Positions 11,166 to 19,815 of a stretch of 64,000 bases of DNA are shown here, piece after piece (the first letter of the stretch is position 1; every line of letters starts with the position of its first letter). Source of the DNA: an uncultured Desulfatiglans sp. (GTDB taxonomy: Bacteria > Desulfobacterota > DSM-4660 > Desulfatiglandales > Desulfatiglandaceae); assembly GCA_900498135.1 (NCBI GenBank), contig LR026961.1, forward strand, positions 4,716,203-4,780,202, written 5' to 3'. Under the pieces are notes generated by a model. It saw only the letters and a program-made list of their open reading frames with translations, ran no database searches and was not told where the DNA came from. Position numbers and translations under genes: made by a program.

Positions 11166-11241
11166 TGGTGCCGAGACACAGAATCGAACTGTGGACACGG
11201 GGATTTTCAGTCCCCTGCTCTACCGACTGAGCTATCTCGGC
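11166..11241 (-). tRNA. tRNA-Phe (GAA anticodon), CCA encoded
   Basis: The minus strand gives a full cloverleaf of 76 bases. Acceptor GCCGAGA pairs with TCTCGGC; the D arm contains AGCTCAGTCGGTAGAGC; anticodon stem GGGGA/TCCCC encloses CTGAAAA with anticodon GAA; the T arm contains GTTCGATTC. The discriminator A and CCA are encoded. A terminator follows. Confidence 0.96.
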
Positions 11242-11334
11242 GCGACAGTGAGAGCCATTATAGGTTTGCGTGTGAGGCAGGTCAAGCTGAAATTTACGGC
11301 TGATCCGCTTCAGCCGGGTTTTTCCATCCGGGTG

Positions 11335-11790
11335 CTAAGCCTTGCCCGTGCACTGATCGATGGCTGACCGGGCCAGGGCATCGCACCGCTCGTTTTCCGG
11401 ATGGCCATGATGCCCTCTGACCCATTTCCATTCTATGTGGTGCTTCCGGCTCAAGGCCAGCAGCTCTTCCCAAAGATCCCGGTTCTTGACCGGCTGCTTG
11501 AGGCTGTTCACCCAGTTTCTGCGAATCCAGCCGGGCAGCCACTCCGTCATGCCCCGTTTCACATAATTCGAATCGGTCACCACCCGCACCCGGCAGGGGC
11601 GATTGAGGGTCCGCAGCGCCTCGATGACGGCCAGCATCTCCATTCGATTGTTGGTCGTCATCTTTTCGCAGCCGGAGATCTCCCGCGTCACGCCTCGATA
11701 TCTGAGAACGGCGCCGTAGCCTCCGGGACCGGGGTTCCCCCTGCAGGCCCCGTCCGTGAAGACTTCTACGATCTCGTCCCCTTCGGACAT
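11335..11790 (-). CDS. rnhA: Ribonuclease HI
   Basis: This is a 151-residue RNase HI, which cuts the RNA strand of RNA-DNA hybrids. The catalytic set is visible: Asp in [14 protein letters not shown], Glu in TTNNRMEM, Asp in VVTDSNYV, and the final [14 protein letters not shown] with His and Asp. The ATG at 11790 shares bases with the stop of the upstream DUF1573 gene (TGATG), so the pair is translationally coupled; a GTG one codon upstream is possible. Length and motif spacing are those of an ordinary bacterial enzyme. Confidence 0.96.
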   Translation of the reverse strand: MSEGDEIVEVFTDGACRGNPGPGGYGAVLRYRGVTREISGCEKMTTNNRMEMLAVIEALRTLNRPCRVRVVTDSNYVKRGMTEWLPGWIRRNWVNSLKQPVKNRDLWEELLALSRKHHIEWKWVRGHHGHPENERCDALARSAIDQCTGKA

Positions 11791-12863
11791 CACTCTTTGC
11801 CCTGCAAGTGCTTGGCAGGACCCTGCCGCCCTTCAGGGGGAAGCCCCTCGGTCTTGGATGTCGTCATCCCCCTGATCTGAATGACGATCTGAGGCATTTC
11901 AGCATAGTTCGTCTTGAGGAGCAGAAATCCGCCGAAACGCTCCGGTGCCTCGCTGGAAGCCGTAAAATGCAACCGGAACTTTTTGCCCTTCTCCAACTCC
12001 TCGATTCGGTAGGCGACCTTTCCTTCCAGGCTGAAGTTCGCCGGCGTCAGGGTGAGCGGTTTGTCGGGCGCAGCCTCGATATCGATACTGTCCGAGATCT
12101 CGTTGCCCGCCTCACCCCGAAGCAATACGAAGCGTTTGGAAATCTTCACCGGGGGAGCCGCCACGGCCGGCTGACGGCCGGCGACACGCCCCCTGATGCG
12201 AATGGGAATCTCCGGCCTTTCCGGATAATTCGTCTTCAATTTCAACACACCGTTGAAGCTTGCCGGGGTCTCGGGTGTGGTGCTGAAGGTCAATTTGAAT
12301 GTCTTCCCCTTTTCGATTTCTTCCATCTTGTATTGAACGATCTTGTCCAGATCGAAAAAGACGGGTTCGAGCGTCAGAGGCTTGTCCAACTCCGCCCGGA
12401 TCTCGAGCTCCCGGGTCGCGGTTTCATCTTGACCGCCCATCAGATAGACAAAACTGCTGGAGAGGTGAATGGGGACCTTCACGTCGGCCTTCATGGTCAA
12501 CTGAATCTGCTCGTTGGCGGGATCATCCGTCTGCACACGGGCAACCTTGCTGAATGCACCCTGATATCCCTTGGTATTGATCTTGAGAATCACTTTTCCT
12601 TCCCCGCCCGGGGGAACGGCCTTGTCGTAGCTGGCCACAGAGCAGCCTCAGCCGGTCTTCACATCCAGAATGTTCAAGTGCGCCTCGCCTTCGTTCCGGA
12701 TCACGAAAGCATGCTCCAGAACCAAGCCCTCGTCTACATCCTTGAAGTCGAATTCCCGCTCCGGAACCACCGCCTTGGGCCTTTTGATCTCCTGCGCCCC
12801 GGCGGAAGCAATGCCGCTTCCCATAAAGAGCAAAAGCATACACACCATCCAAACCCTGCGCAT
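11790..12863 (-). CDS. Exported DUF1573 protein with in-frame TGA read as selenocysteine (Sec72)
   Basis: The reading frame runs from ATG 12863 (GGAGG eight bases upstream) to TGA 11792-11790, giving 357 residues with one internal TGA at 12650-12648. Both halves are in the same frame and join smoothly: VKTG[18 protein letters not shown]. In DUF1573 proteins this is the conserved CGC(T/S)VA block, so TGA replaces the first Cys. Residues 1-24 are a signal peptide; DUF1573 covers about 30-130. Two tandem repeats of about 90 residues follow, each with a DKPLTL block and ending in an IRGR/IRGM strand, probably Ig-like domains. The function of DUF1573 is unknown; a U-x-C pair suggests redox or metal chemistry outside the cytoplasm. 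The alternative is a nonsense mutation or sequencing error. Confidence 0.72.
12600..12650 (-). promoter_or_regulatory. Candidate bacterial SECIS region for the DUF1573 gene
   Basis: Downstream of the TGA at 12650-12648 two hairpins are possible: GGCC/GGCC with an 11-base loop at 12618-12636, and TTCCCC/GGGGAA with loop CGGGC at 12600-12616, whose loop starts 37 bases after TGA. Neither is as clean as those of the two other TGA genes in this window, so the assignment is weak. Confidence 0.35.
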
Positions 12864-12921
12864 AAACCTAACCTCCTTTTTTCATCAAAGAATGCCATCA
12901 GTTTACACAGCCCCGCCGACT

Positions 12922-13563
12922 CTACGAATCGAGCGTATGATGGAGCTTGTACGTCAGAACATCCAGTTTGACCGTAAAATCAATATTTTCAACCAAACAG
13001 CATTCAGGAACCACAATGCGCGTCGGAGAAAAGTTCAGCAGTGCGTGCACCTCAGCCTCCAGAAACTGGTCAGCCACCATCTGCGCCGCCGAGGCCGGTG
13101 TAGAAATCACGCCGATCTCGATCCGACGTTCCTTGGCGGTCTTTTCGAGTTCTTTGATATCCTGGATCTGGATCCCGCTCGGCGTGAGCTGCCCGATCTT
13201 TTCAGGATCGCTGTCGAAGGCGGCCACGCATACAAAACCCCTCGCCGCGAGGCTTTCCTGCTGAAGAAGCGCCGAACCGAGGTTTCCGACGCCGGCCACG
13301 GCGATCTTCCAGTCCCGATTGACAGCCAGGATCTTCTTGATGTGGGTCTGCAGGTCGATGACGTCGTAGCCGACCCCTCTCACCCCGAACTCACCAAAGT
13401 ACCCGAGATCCTTACGAACTTGAGCGGGGTTCACCTGGCACAGCCACGCCAGCTTATCCGACGAGACCATTCTGTAACCGTCGAATTCGAGAAGCTCCAG
13501 CTGGCGGTAATAGAGCGAGAGCCGCGTAATGGTGGCCTTGGGAATTTTAACCTGTTTTCGCAA
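12922..13563 (-). CDS. rex: Redox-sensing transcriptional repressor Rex
   Basis: This protein has a winged-helix DNA-binding N-terminus (KQVKIPKATITRLSLYYR, then SSDKLAWLCQVNPAQVRKDL and YFGEFGVRGVGY) and a Rossmann NADH-binding core with GVGNLGSAL. Rex blocks respiratory and fermentative genes until NADH/NAD rises. The frame is open upstream to 13797, but homology begins at residue 79 of that frame, where a TTG has AGGAGAC eight bases upstream. Starting there gives 213 residues, the usual Rex length. It precedes the DUF1573-rnhA pair by about 60 bases on the same strand. I found no clear Rex operator nearby. Confidence 0.93.
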   Translation of the reverse strand: MRKQVKIPKATITRLSLYYRQLELLEFDGYRMVSSDKLAWLCQVNPAQVRKDLGYFGEFGVRGVGYDVIDLQTHIKKILAVNRDWKIAVAGVGNLGSALLQQESLAARGFVCVAAFDSDPEKIGQLTPSGIQIQDIKELEKTAKERRIEIGVISTPASAAQMVADQFLEAEVHALLNFSPTRIVVPECCLVENIDFTVKLDVLTYKLHHTLDS

Positions 13564-13799
13564 TGCATTGTCTCCTGAATTCTTCGACGTTCGGACCGCC
13601 TCGGGTATTTTCCCAGGCGCCGAAACACCTGTGAGTGTATGCTGAGAACCTACCCAAGTCAAGAACCTCGGCTTGGCGCGCCGGGCGGCCTCAACCCGTC
13701 CGGCATACGATTTGTAATGACAAGACAGGGGTTTTTTGTTTAGAATCATTTGGTTTGTTTTTCCAGTTTTCTCCTCTGCATCGAGACACCTGAGCATTT

Positions 13800-16208
13800 A
13801 TGAGAAAAAAAGCACCCGAAAAACCCTCCGCCTCCGGAAACCTGAAGAAAAAGAAGCTCTCCGAGTCCGAAGCGGCCTCCCAGGCCGGCGCGGCCCCTGC
13901 ATCCCCTGAGCCCTTGTCCAGTGAAAGATACCAGGCCTTTGTCGAGAACATCGGAGAAGGCGTCTACGAAATCGACATTCTGGGACACTTCACCTACTTC
14001 AACCAGCCGCTTGCCAGGATTTTCGGATACCCCCCCGAAGAAATCCTCTATCGAAGCTTTTCCATCTTCATGGATGAAGCTTACGCCCAAAAGGGCTTCG
14101 AGACCTTCATCAACATCTATCGGACCGGCGAGGGCATCAATGACATGATCTGGGAAATCCGCCGGAAGGATGGATCCACCCGGATCATCGAACTATCCGC
14201 CAACCTCGTGGTCAACAAGGCCGGTGAAAAAACCGGTTTTCGGGGCATCGTCCGCGATATCAGCGAGAGATACCGCGCCCGCGAGGCCTTGAAAAAGTCT
14301 GAACGGCGCTACCGCACCCTTCTCGAGTTCGCCCCCTATCCCATCGTCGTCTTCAATCAGGAAGGACGCGTCGGGTATTTGAACCCGTCTTTCACCGAGG
14401 TTTTCGGTTGGACGCTCGATGAGCTCAAGGGAAAGGAAATCCCCTTCTACGCTGCGGAGCCGGGAGGCGAGACCGGAGAAAGCGTCCGGAGGCTGTTCCA
14501 GGAGAAGGGGCTCAAACGGTACGAAACCAAGCGTTTGACGAAGGACGGACGTTTGCTGGATGTCGTCATCCGCGACACCGTCCTCACAGACGAAGCGAAC
14601 GGCACCTTCATGGAGTTGATGATCCTGCGGGATGTCACCCATGAGAAGCGGCTGGCGAGAAACACCGAGGCCCTCCTCCGCATCGGCATGGCGCTGCCCC
14701 AGTATCCCGAACTGGAAGATCTGCTCGATTACGTCAGCAACGAGATCAAGAACATGGTCGACTCGGAAGGCGCCCTGGTGATCCTCCTGGACCATGAAAA
14801 AAACGAGCTCTTCTTCAAGTCCGGGGCCCATGACGATTCGGCCACCGAGCGGAAGATCAAAGAAATCCGATATCCGGCTGACAAGGGGGTCTCAGCGGAG
14901 GTCATCCGGACCGGGCAGCCGATCATCGTCAAGGATGCCTACAGCGATCCGAAGTTTTACACCATGGTCGACCGCCAGGCGGGGTTCAACACCCGCAGCC
15001 TCCTGGATGTCCCCCTGCGCGAGAAGGACCGGATCATCGGCGTCCTTTGCGCCATCAACAAAAAAAGCGGAGACTTCGACCAGACGGACATCGAACTCCT
15101 GAACATGATTGCCGGCACGGTGGCCCTTTCGATCGAGAACGCCCGCTTTGCAGAGGAGTTGAAGGAAGCCTACAAGGAGGTCACCGCTCTCAACCGCGCC
15201 AAGGACAAGGTCATCAATCACCTGTCGCACGAACTGCGCACACCTTTGTCGGTTCTTGCGGCGTCTCTCACGATCCTCGAAAAGCGCCTGGCCCAGGTGC
15301 CCCCGGAGGCGTGGAAGCCCACCATGGGGCGGGCGGAGCGCAATCTGAACCGCATCCTCGAAATGCAGTATCAGCTCGATGACATCATCAGGGATTCCAA
15401 TTACCAGATCCACCAGGTGGCAACGATTCTGCTCGAGTCCTGCACCGACCTTCTTGAAGCCCTGACAGCCGAAAGGGTGGGTGAGGGTCCGCTCGTGGAG
15501 GCCATCAGAAAGCGAATCGATGATCTCTTCGTCCCCGAAGAACGTCCCGTAGAGCGTATCCTGCCTCACGAGGCCATTCCCCGCATCCTCGATGAGATCG
15601 AACCGCGCTTTTCGCACCGCAGCCTGGATATCCAGCGCTATTTCACCCCGGCCCCCGTCATCGAGATCCCGATGGACGTCCTCGAAAAGGTGGTGACGGG
15701 TCTCGTCAAAAACGCCGTAGAGAACACCCCTGACCACGGACGCATCGAGCTGCGTTTGCACCAGCGTGGCAAAGGAACTGAATTGGTCGTTCAGGACTTC
15801 GGCGTCGGGATCACCGAAGAAAATCAACGGCGGATCTTCGAGGGGTTCTTCTCGACCCAGGAAACGATGTCTTACTCGTCCAAACACCCCTATGAATTCA
15901 ATGCCGGGGGAAAGGGGGCCGACCTGCTGCGGATGAAGATCTTTTCCGAACGGTACCACTTCAGGATCGATATGACCTCCACCCGCTGCCGCTTCATTCC
16001 GCTCAACACGGATGTCTGCCCGGGGGATATCGAAGCCTGCAAATTCTGCCGCCAACGGGAAGACTGCCTCTCGTCCGGCGGCACCACCTTCCGCGTGTTC
16101 TTCCCCGCCGCCGACCAGGATTCCCTTCCCGGCGTAGATGGACCGACGGATCGGCCCGACGCACCGCGAACCCGTTCGCACGAATTGCAGCAGAAAGGAG
16201 AATCATGA
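13800..16208 (+). CDS. PAS-PAS-GAF sensor histidine kinase with a cysteine-rich insert in the ATPase domain
   Basis: This 802-residue protein has no membrane segment, so it is probably cytoplasmic. Domains in order: PAS about 43-160, PAS about 165-285, GAF about 290-455, HisKA with NHLSHELRTPLSV (phospho-acceptor His477), and HATPase with NAVENTPDHG (N box) and DFGVGI (G1). After the second glycine box (AGGKGADL) a segment beginning at Cys730 holds five cysteines (TRCRF, DVCPG, ACKFC, REDC) before the final SGGTTFRVFF strand. The insert looks able to bind a metal or cluster and may gate the kinase. No response regulator lies next to it. Its stop lies directly before the start of the thioesterase gene. 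Confidence 0.9.
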   Translation: MRKKAPEKPSASGNLKKKKLSESEAASQAGAAPASPEPLSSERYQAFVENIGEGVYEIDILGHFTYFNQPLARIFGYPPEEILYRSFSIFMDEAYAQKGFETFINIYRTGEGINDMIWEIRRKDGSTRIIELSANLVVNKAGEKTGFRGIVRDISERYRAREALKKSERRYRTLLEFAPYPIVVFNQEGRVGYLNPSFTEVFGWTLDELKGKEIPFYAAEPGGETGESVRRLFQEKGLKRYETKRLTKDGRLLDVVIRDTVLTDEANGTFMELMILRDVTHEKRLARNTEALLRIGMALPQYPELEDLLDYVSNEIKNMVDSEGALVILLDHEKNELFFKSGAHDDSATERKIKEIRYPADKGVSAEVIRTGQPIIVKDAYSDPKFYTMVDRQAGFNTRSLLDVPLREKDRIIGVLCAINKKSGDFDQTDIELLNMIAGTVALSIENARFAEELKEAYKEVTALNRAKDKVINHLSHELRTPLSVLAASLTILEKRLAQVPPEAWKPTMGRAERNLNRILEMQYQLDDIIRDSNYQIHQVATILLESCTDLLEALTAERVGEGPLVEAIRKRIDDLFVPEERPVERILPHEAIPRILDEIEPRFSHRSLDIQRYFTPAPVIEIPMDVLEKVVTGLVKNAVENTPDHGRIELRLHQRGKGTELVVQDFGVGITEENQRRIFEGFFSTQETMSYSSKHPYEFNAGGKGADLLRMKIFSERYHFRIDMTSTRCRFIPLNTDVCPGDIEACKFCRQREDCLSSGGTTFRVFFPAADQDSLPGVDGPTDRPDAPRTRSHELQQKGES

Positions 16209-16649
16209 ATGGCCCTGCGTGAATCGATCCGTTCCGCCATGTTGGCCCGGGTCCAGGAAGAAGGCTATGCCGATAAACTCGGCCTCCGCCTCCTCGACGT
16301 CGAGGAAGGATACGCCAAGGTCGAAATGAAGCCCGATACGACCAACGAGAATATTTTCGGGATGGTGCACGGGGGCGCGATCTTCTCCCTGATGGACGAG
16401 GCCTTCCAGATTTCCTGCAACAGCCACGGGACCGTCGCCGTAGCCCTTTCCGTCAACGTGGTCTACCACCGGCCGCCCGAGACGGGGGCGATCCTCACGG
16501 CGGAATCCCGCGAAGTCCACCGCTCCGCCAAGACGGGGACCTACGACATCCGTGTGCGGGATGAAAAGGACCGTCTCATCGCCTCCTGCCAGGCGCTCGC
16601 TTACCGCAAGAAGGATCGTCTGCCCTTCCTCCCAGGCGGGGACGCCTGA
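16209..16649 (+). CDS. PaaI-type hotdog-fold thioesterase
   Basis: The protein has 146 residues and the signature MVHGGAIFSLMDEAFQ of PaaI-like thioesterases, in which the HGG turn and the Asp of the hotdog helix form the active site. The later block VNVVYHRPPETGAILTAE is also typical. Such enzymes hydrolyse aryl- or acyl-CoA esters; the substrate cannot be told here. The ATG follows the histidine kinase stop immediately and AAAGGAG lies upstream in the kinase's last codons, so the two genes are co-transcribed. Confidence 0.88.
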   Translation: MALRESIRSAMLARVQEEGYADKLGLRLLDVEEGYAKVEMKPDTTNENIFGMVHGGAIFSLMDEAFQISCNSHGTVAVALSVNVVYHRPPETGAILTAESREVHRSAKTGTYDIRVRDEKDRLIASCQALAYRKKDRLPFLPGGDA

Positions 16650-16703
16650 GCGACAACATAACAAAGTAAGTCTATCCCTGAAACTCACTCGGGAGGTGCT
16701 GCG

Positions 16704-17150
16704 ATGGAATCCAGCCGGTCGGACGCCGGGTGCGGCAGTGCGGGCAAATCGGCTGCAGCGAAGCAGGCCATGGAAGACTGCGCCGAGCGTATGGATGAAC
16801 TGGTCGGCCTCATCTCCTGGCTCCAGATCGATCAGATCAGGAAAAGGGCCTTCAAACACGAAAAACCTCTGGCGCGGTTGGCCGATAGATGGTTTGCGCT
16901 CTGCAAGGCATTCGAAGCCCGCACCCGAGCCTTCCTCGACAACGACACGGAGGAGGACCCCGGGAAGCAGCGCATCCCATTCCTTCTCCCGCAGATCGAA
17001 CGGACCGAAGCGATCCTGCGGGAGTTGAGCACGGAGCGGGTCGTCGTTACGCAGCAGCACCTGGAAGACCTCGACAGCCTCCTCCAGGCTATGGAGGAAG
17101 CACTCGGGATGCCCGGAAAACAGCCGCAGGGGCCATTGACAGATTTTTAA
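16704..17150 (+). CDS. Hypothetical helical protein
   Basis: A 148-residue protein I do not recognise. A good ribosome site (GGGAGGTG) precedes the ATG. The sequence is rich in charged residues and leucine and looks all-helical; there is no signal peptide and no membrane segment. The two cysteines near the start (Cys10, Cys26) are not in a paired motif. It lies in a same-strand run between the thioesterase and hpt. Codon use resembles that of its neighbours, so it is probably a real gene. Confidence 0.6.
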   Translation: MESSRSDAGCGSAGKSAAAKQAMEDCAERMDELVGLISWLQIDQIRKRAFKHEKPLARLADRWFALCKAFEARTRAFLDNDTEEDPGKQRIPFLLPQIERTEAILRELSTERVVVTQQHLEDLDSLLQAMEEALGMPGKQPQGPLTDF

Positions 17151-17240
17151 GAGCGCACTATTCTTTTGGCCGGTGACACTCTCTTCCCGGCCGAGCTCGA
17201 ACAGTCCTCGACGCCGGGTCGGGCCACACAGGAGAAAAAC

Positions 17241-17756
17241 GTGAAAAAAACCCTTTTTATCTCCAGGGACGCCATCGCTCAGCGGGTGGCGGAACTGGCC
17301 CGCGAGATCGCCCGGGACTACGGCCAGGATAAGCCCATCTTGATCGGGGTCTTGAACGGGTCCGTTTTTTTCTTCGCCGACCTGGTGCGCGCACTGGATC
17401 TGCCGTGTGAAATCGATTTCGTCCGCGCCGCCAGCTACGGCATGTCCATGGACAGCAGCGGCTGCATCCGGTTGACCAAGGAGCCGGAGATCCCGCTCGA
17501 AGGGCGCAGGGTCCTTCTGGTCGAAGACATCGTCGACACCGGGCAGACCATTTCGCTCCTGATCGAGACCCTGAGGCATCAGAATCCGCAAGAACTCAAG
17601 ATCTGCGTTCTGATCGACAAACTGGAACGCCGTACCCAGGAGGTTCCGATCGATTACTATGGATTCAGGGTGGAGGAAGGATTTCTCGTCGGCTATGGGT
17701 TGGACTACGCCGAGCAATACCGCCAGTTGCCGGAGATATTCACTCTGGAGCCCTGA
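17241..17756 (+). CDS. hpt: Hypoxanthine phosphoribosyltransferase
   Basis: This enzyme salvages hypoxanthine (and guanine) with PRPP to give IMP (GMP). The PRPP-binding motif VLLVEDIVDTGQT is complete, and the N-terminal ILIGVLNGSVFFFADLVRAL and the C-terminal DYYGFRVEEGFLVGYGLDY blocks are typical. The frame is open upstream, but GTG at 17241 is chosen because it has AGGAG six bases upstream and gives 171 residues, the family length. It is followed 32 bases later by the zinc-ribbon gene. Confidence 0.94.
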   Translation: MKKTLFISRDAIAQRVAELAREIARDYGQDKPILIGVLNGSVFFFADLVRALDLPCEIDFVRAASYGMSMDSSGCIRLTKEPEIPLEGRRVLLVEDIVDTGQTISLLIETLRHQNPQELKICVLIDKLERRTQEVPIDYYGFRVEEGFLVGYGLDYAEQYRQLPEIFTLEP

Positions 17757-17788
17757 ATCCCGCAGCGGGAAAACGAGGGAGGACGCCC

Positions 17789-18736
17789 ATGATTATCCAG
17801 TGTGAGCGGTGCAAGAGCCGCTTCCGCGTCGATGAAACCCTGCTCGATCCGGATGGCACACAGGTGCGATGCTCGGTCTGCAGACACATCTTCAGGGCCT
17901 TTCCCCCCGTCTCCCCGCAGGCATCCGCAGAGGCGGACCAAGCCCTTGAACGGCCTGCGGAAGAGCGGATGAACCTCGAGGAAGCACCGTATTTTCCGCT
18001 GGATGATGAAGAATCTACGGAAATCTCCAAAAGCGACGCCGAAATCGATTTCGACGCGCTGATCGAAAGCGTTTACCGTCCCGATGACATCGAGCCGGAG
18101 GAGACAGCCGCAGAGGGAGAAGCTCCTGACTTTGAACAGGAGGACGAAACAGCGCCGGGAGGAGATGCCGGATCGCAGGCGAACGAAAAGGGCCAACCTG
18201 AACGAAAAAACCGCATCTGGCTATATCTGCTTATATTTTTCACACTGCTTCTCGCCGCCGGTGCAGGCATCTGGTTTTTCGCGCCCCAGTATATCCCTTC
18301 CTCCATTCCGTTCATCGAAAAAGCGGAGCCCACGATAGAAGACACAGGTGCCAGGCAGCTGCGTCTGGCCGAGATCAACGGACGATTCATGACCTCTGAG
18401 AAGGCCGGCCCCCTTTTTGTCATCAACGGCACGGTCATCAATCAGTACCCGGACAAGCGAAGTTTCATCCTCCTGCGGGCAAATCTGGTCGATGAACAAG
18501 GGCAGGTCGTGCAGACGCGAGAAGCCTATGCGGGCAATTCCTTAAAGGACGAAGAGCTGAAAACGATGACCATAGAGGAAATCACGGCACGGATGCAGAA
18601 CCGTTATGGGGCGGCACGCAGCAACTTCAACATAGAACCCGGCGCCGCCCTGCCCTTCACGATCGTCTTCGGACCCTTGCCTGCCAAACTGCGGGAATTC
18701 ACCGTCGAAGCGGTCGAATCCTCCCCGGGGATGTAG
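17789..18736 (+). CDS. MJ0042 zinc-ribbon membrane protein with DUF3426
   Basis: The first 36 residues form an MJ0042-type zinc ribbon (CERCKSRFRVDE, CSVCRHIF). An acidic, low-complexity linker (about 40-145) leads to one transmembrane helix, IWLYLLIFFTLLLAAGAGIW, near residue 150. The C-terminal part resembles DUF3426 (VINGTVINQYPDKRSFILLR, then a GAALPFTIVF strand), a beta domain found with this zinc ribbon in many proteobacteria. Topology would put the ribbon in the cytoplasm and DUF3426 in the periplasm. Function is unknown. RBS GAGGGAGG precedes the ATG. Confidence 0.82.
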   Translation: MIIQCERCKSRFRVDETLLDPDGTQVRCSVCRHIFRAFPPVSPQASAEADQALERPAEERMNLEEAPYFPLDDEESTEISKSDAEIDFDALIESVYRPDDIEPEETAAEGEAPDFEQEDETAPGGDAGSQANEKGQPERKNRIWLYLLIFFTLLLAAGAGIWFFAPQYIPSSIPFIEKAEPTIEDTGARQLRLAEINGRFMTSEKAGPLFVINGTVINQYPDKRSFILLRANLVDEQGQVVQTREAYAGNSLKDEELKTMTIEEITARMQNRYGAARSNFNIEPGAALPFTIVFGPLPAKLREFTVEAVESSPGM

Positions 18737-18786
18737 GGACCAAGGCCGTTTGGCGATCTTCGTCTCGGAGCCGTCTTGGACACCGT

Positions 18787-19599
18787 TCATCCCTTCTTCC
18801 GGCGCATGGCATAGATCTCTTGCGCCCGCCGCAGGCTTTCCGGGTCGTCAACCCCCATGACCTCGTTTTCGTCGCAGACCACGCGGCAGCCTACCGTCAA
18901 ACCCGCCTCGTTCAAGTAATCCACCAGATCGGTGATAAAATATTCTTCGATGGTTTTTCTGGCGCCGTTCACCTGTTTTTCCACCCGGTGGGGGCGCGAT
19001 TCCAGAACCGGCAGGAACCTGCCAAGGACCTCTCTGCGCACGGCGTAGATCCCGGCGTTGCATATCGTCAGGCGCTTCTGCCTCTCGGGGGGATAATCCT
19101 TCCAGTAAGTCCACTCCGTAATACGCATCACCCGGTCCTCCCCCATCTCCACCAGACCGTAGCGGCGCTTTTCCCGTGGCTTAAAGCCAAGCACCATGAA
19201 GGGGTGCTGCGCCAGACCGTCTGCCAACGACCCGTAAGTCGACGCCTCGACAAGAGGGACATCTCCCATGGTGATCAACAGGGCGTCAAAGGACGTTTTT
19301 TCAATGAAGGGAGCCGCCGCAATGAGCGCGCCACCGGTCCCGTTCAGCTCGGGCTGCCGGCAGTAGGTGGCATCGAGATGCCGGGTCGCCTCCCTGACTT
19401 CCGCCTCTCGATGGTGGACCACGATCGCCTTCGGCCCGGCCGGTAGGTTTTTCAGGATTTCCAGGATCAACGGCTGACGGCCGACAAACGGCCCATCTTC
19501 CGGCAGCAGGGGAAGAAGGGTCTTGTTGCCTGCGTAGCCTTCCATTCGGCTGCCGCGCCCCGCCGCCATCACCAAAGAGGCGGTCATCGATATCGTCAT
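18787..19599 (-). CDS. NTP-transferase family nucleotidyltransferase (MobA/sugar-phosphate type)
   Basis: The N-terminal VMAAGRGSRMEGYAGNKTLLPL is the nucleotide-binding signature of NTP transferases, and LLITMGDVPLVEASTYGSL carries the metal-binding Asp. A later region (EYFITDLVDYLNEAG) resembles GlmU-type uridylyltransferases, so a nucleotide-sugar product is more likely than molybdopterin. The ATG at 19599 is preferred (270 residues) because AAAGGAAG lies upstream and the longer frame has no homology before it. It is alone on its strand between hpt-side genes and the acyl-CoA dehydrogenase. Substrate unknown. Confidence 0.8.
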   Translation of the reverse strand: MTISMTASLVMAAGRGSRMEGYAGNKTLLPLLPEDGPFVGRQPLILEILKNLPAGPKAIVVHHREAEVREATRHLDATYCRQPELNGTGGALIAAAPFIEKTSFDALLITMGDVPLVEASTYGSLADGLAQHPFMVLGFKPREKRRYGLVEMGEDRVMRITEWTYWKDYPPERQKRLTICNAGIYAVRREVLGRFLPVLESRPHRVEKQVNGARKTIEEYFITDLVDYLNEAGLTVGCRVVCDENEVMGVDDPESLRRAQEIYAMRRKKG

Positions 19600-19726
19600 T
19601 CGGCTTCCTTTCGAGTTTCTTTCAAACCCCGCAAGGCCGGATAGAGAAGGCCTTTCGAGCTGCACCTCGCCCCCGGCCCCTTCCCGGATTTTCCCGGCTG
19701 CGGCCCCGGCCCAACCGAACAAGACA

Positions 19727-19767
19727 ATCCCGCCGGATCACAGAATCGTCCTGCGGTCCGGCGGGAT
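19727..19767. other. Perfect 11-bp inverted repeat in an intergenic gap
   Basis: ATCCCGCCGGA and TCCGGCGGGAT enclose 19 bases between the acyl-CoA dehydrogenase and the nucleotidyltransferase genes. No T-run follows on either strand, so it may be a factor-dependent terminator or an RNA-stabilising hairpin. Confidence 0.5.
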
Positions 19768-19815
19768 AGAGCGGCGGCCTCCCGAGGCGAACCAGGGGTC
19801 CAACGCCTTGCCGAA

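Noticed and set aside
11790-12863. DUF1573 gene as a pseudogene split by a nonsense mutation
   Set aside because: The stop falls exactly on a conserved Cys, both halves are well preserved, and two other genes in the window show the same pattern; error or decay is kept only as an alternative.
14892-16181. Long minus-strand open frame inside the histidine kinase gene
   Set aside because: Antisense of a gene with clear PAS, GAF, HisKA and HATPase motifs.
16203-17717. About 500-codon open frame on the minus strand across the thioesterase, hypothetical and hpt genes
   Set aside because: It spans several well-supported plus-strand genes and shows no recognisable domain.
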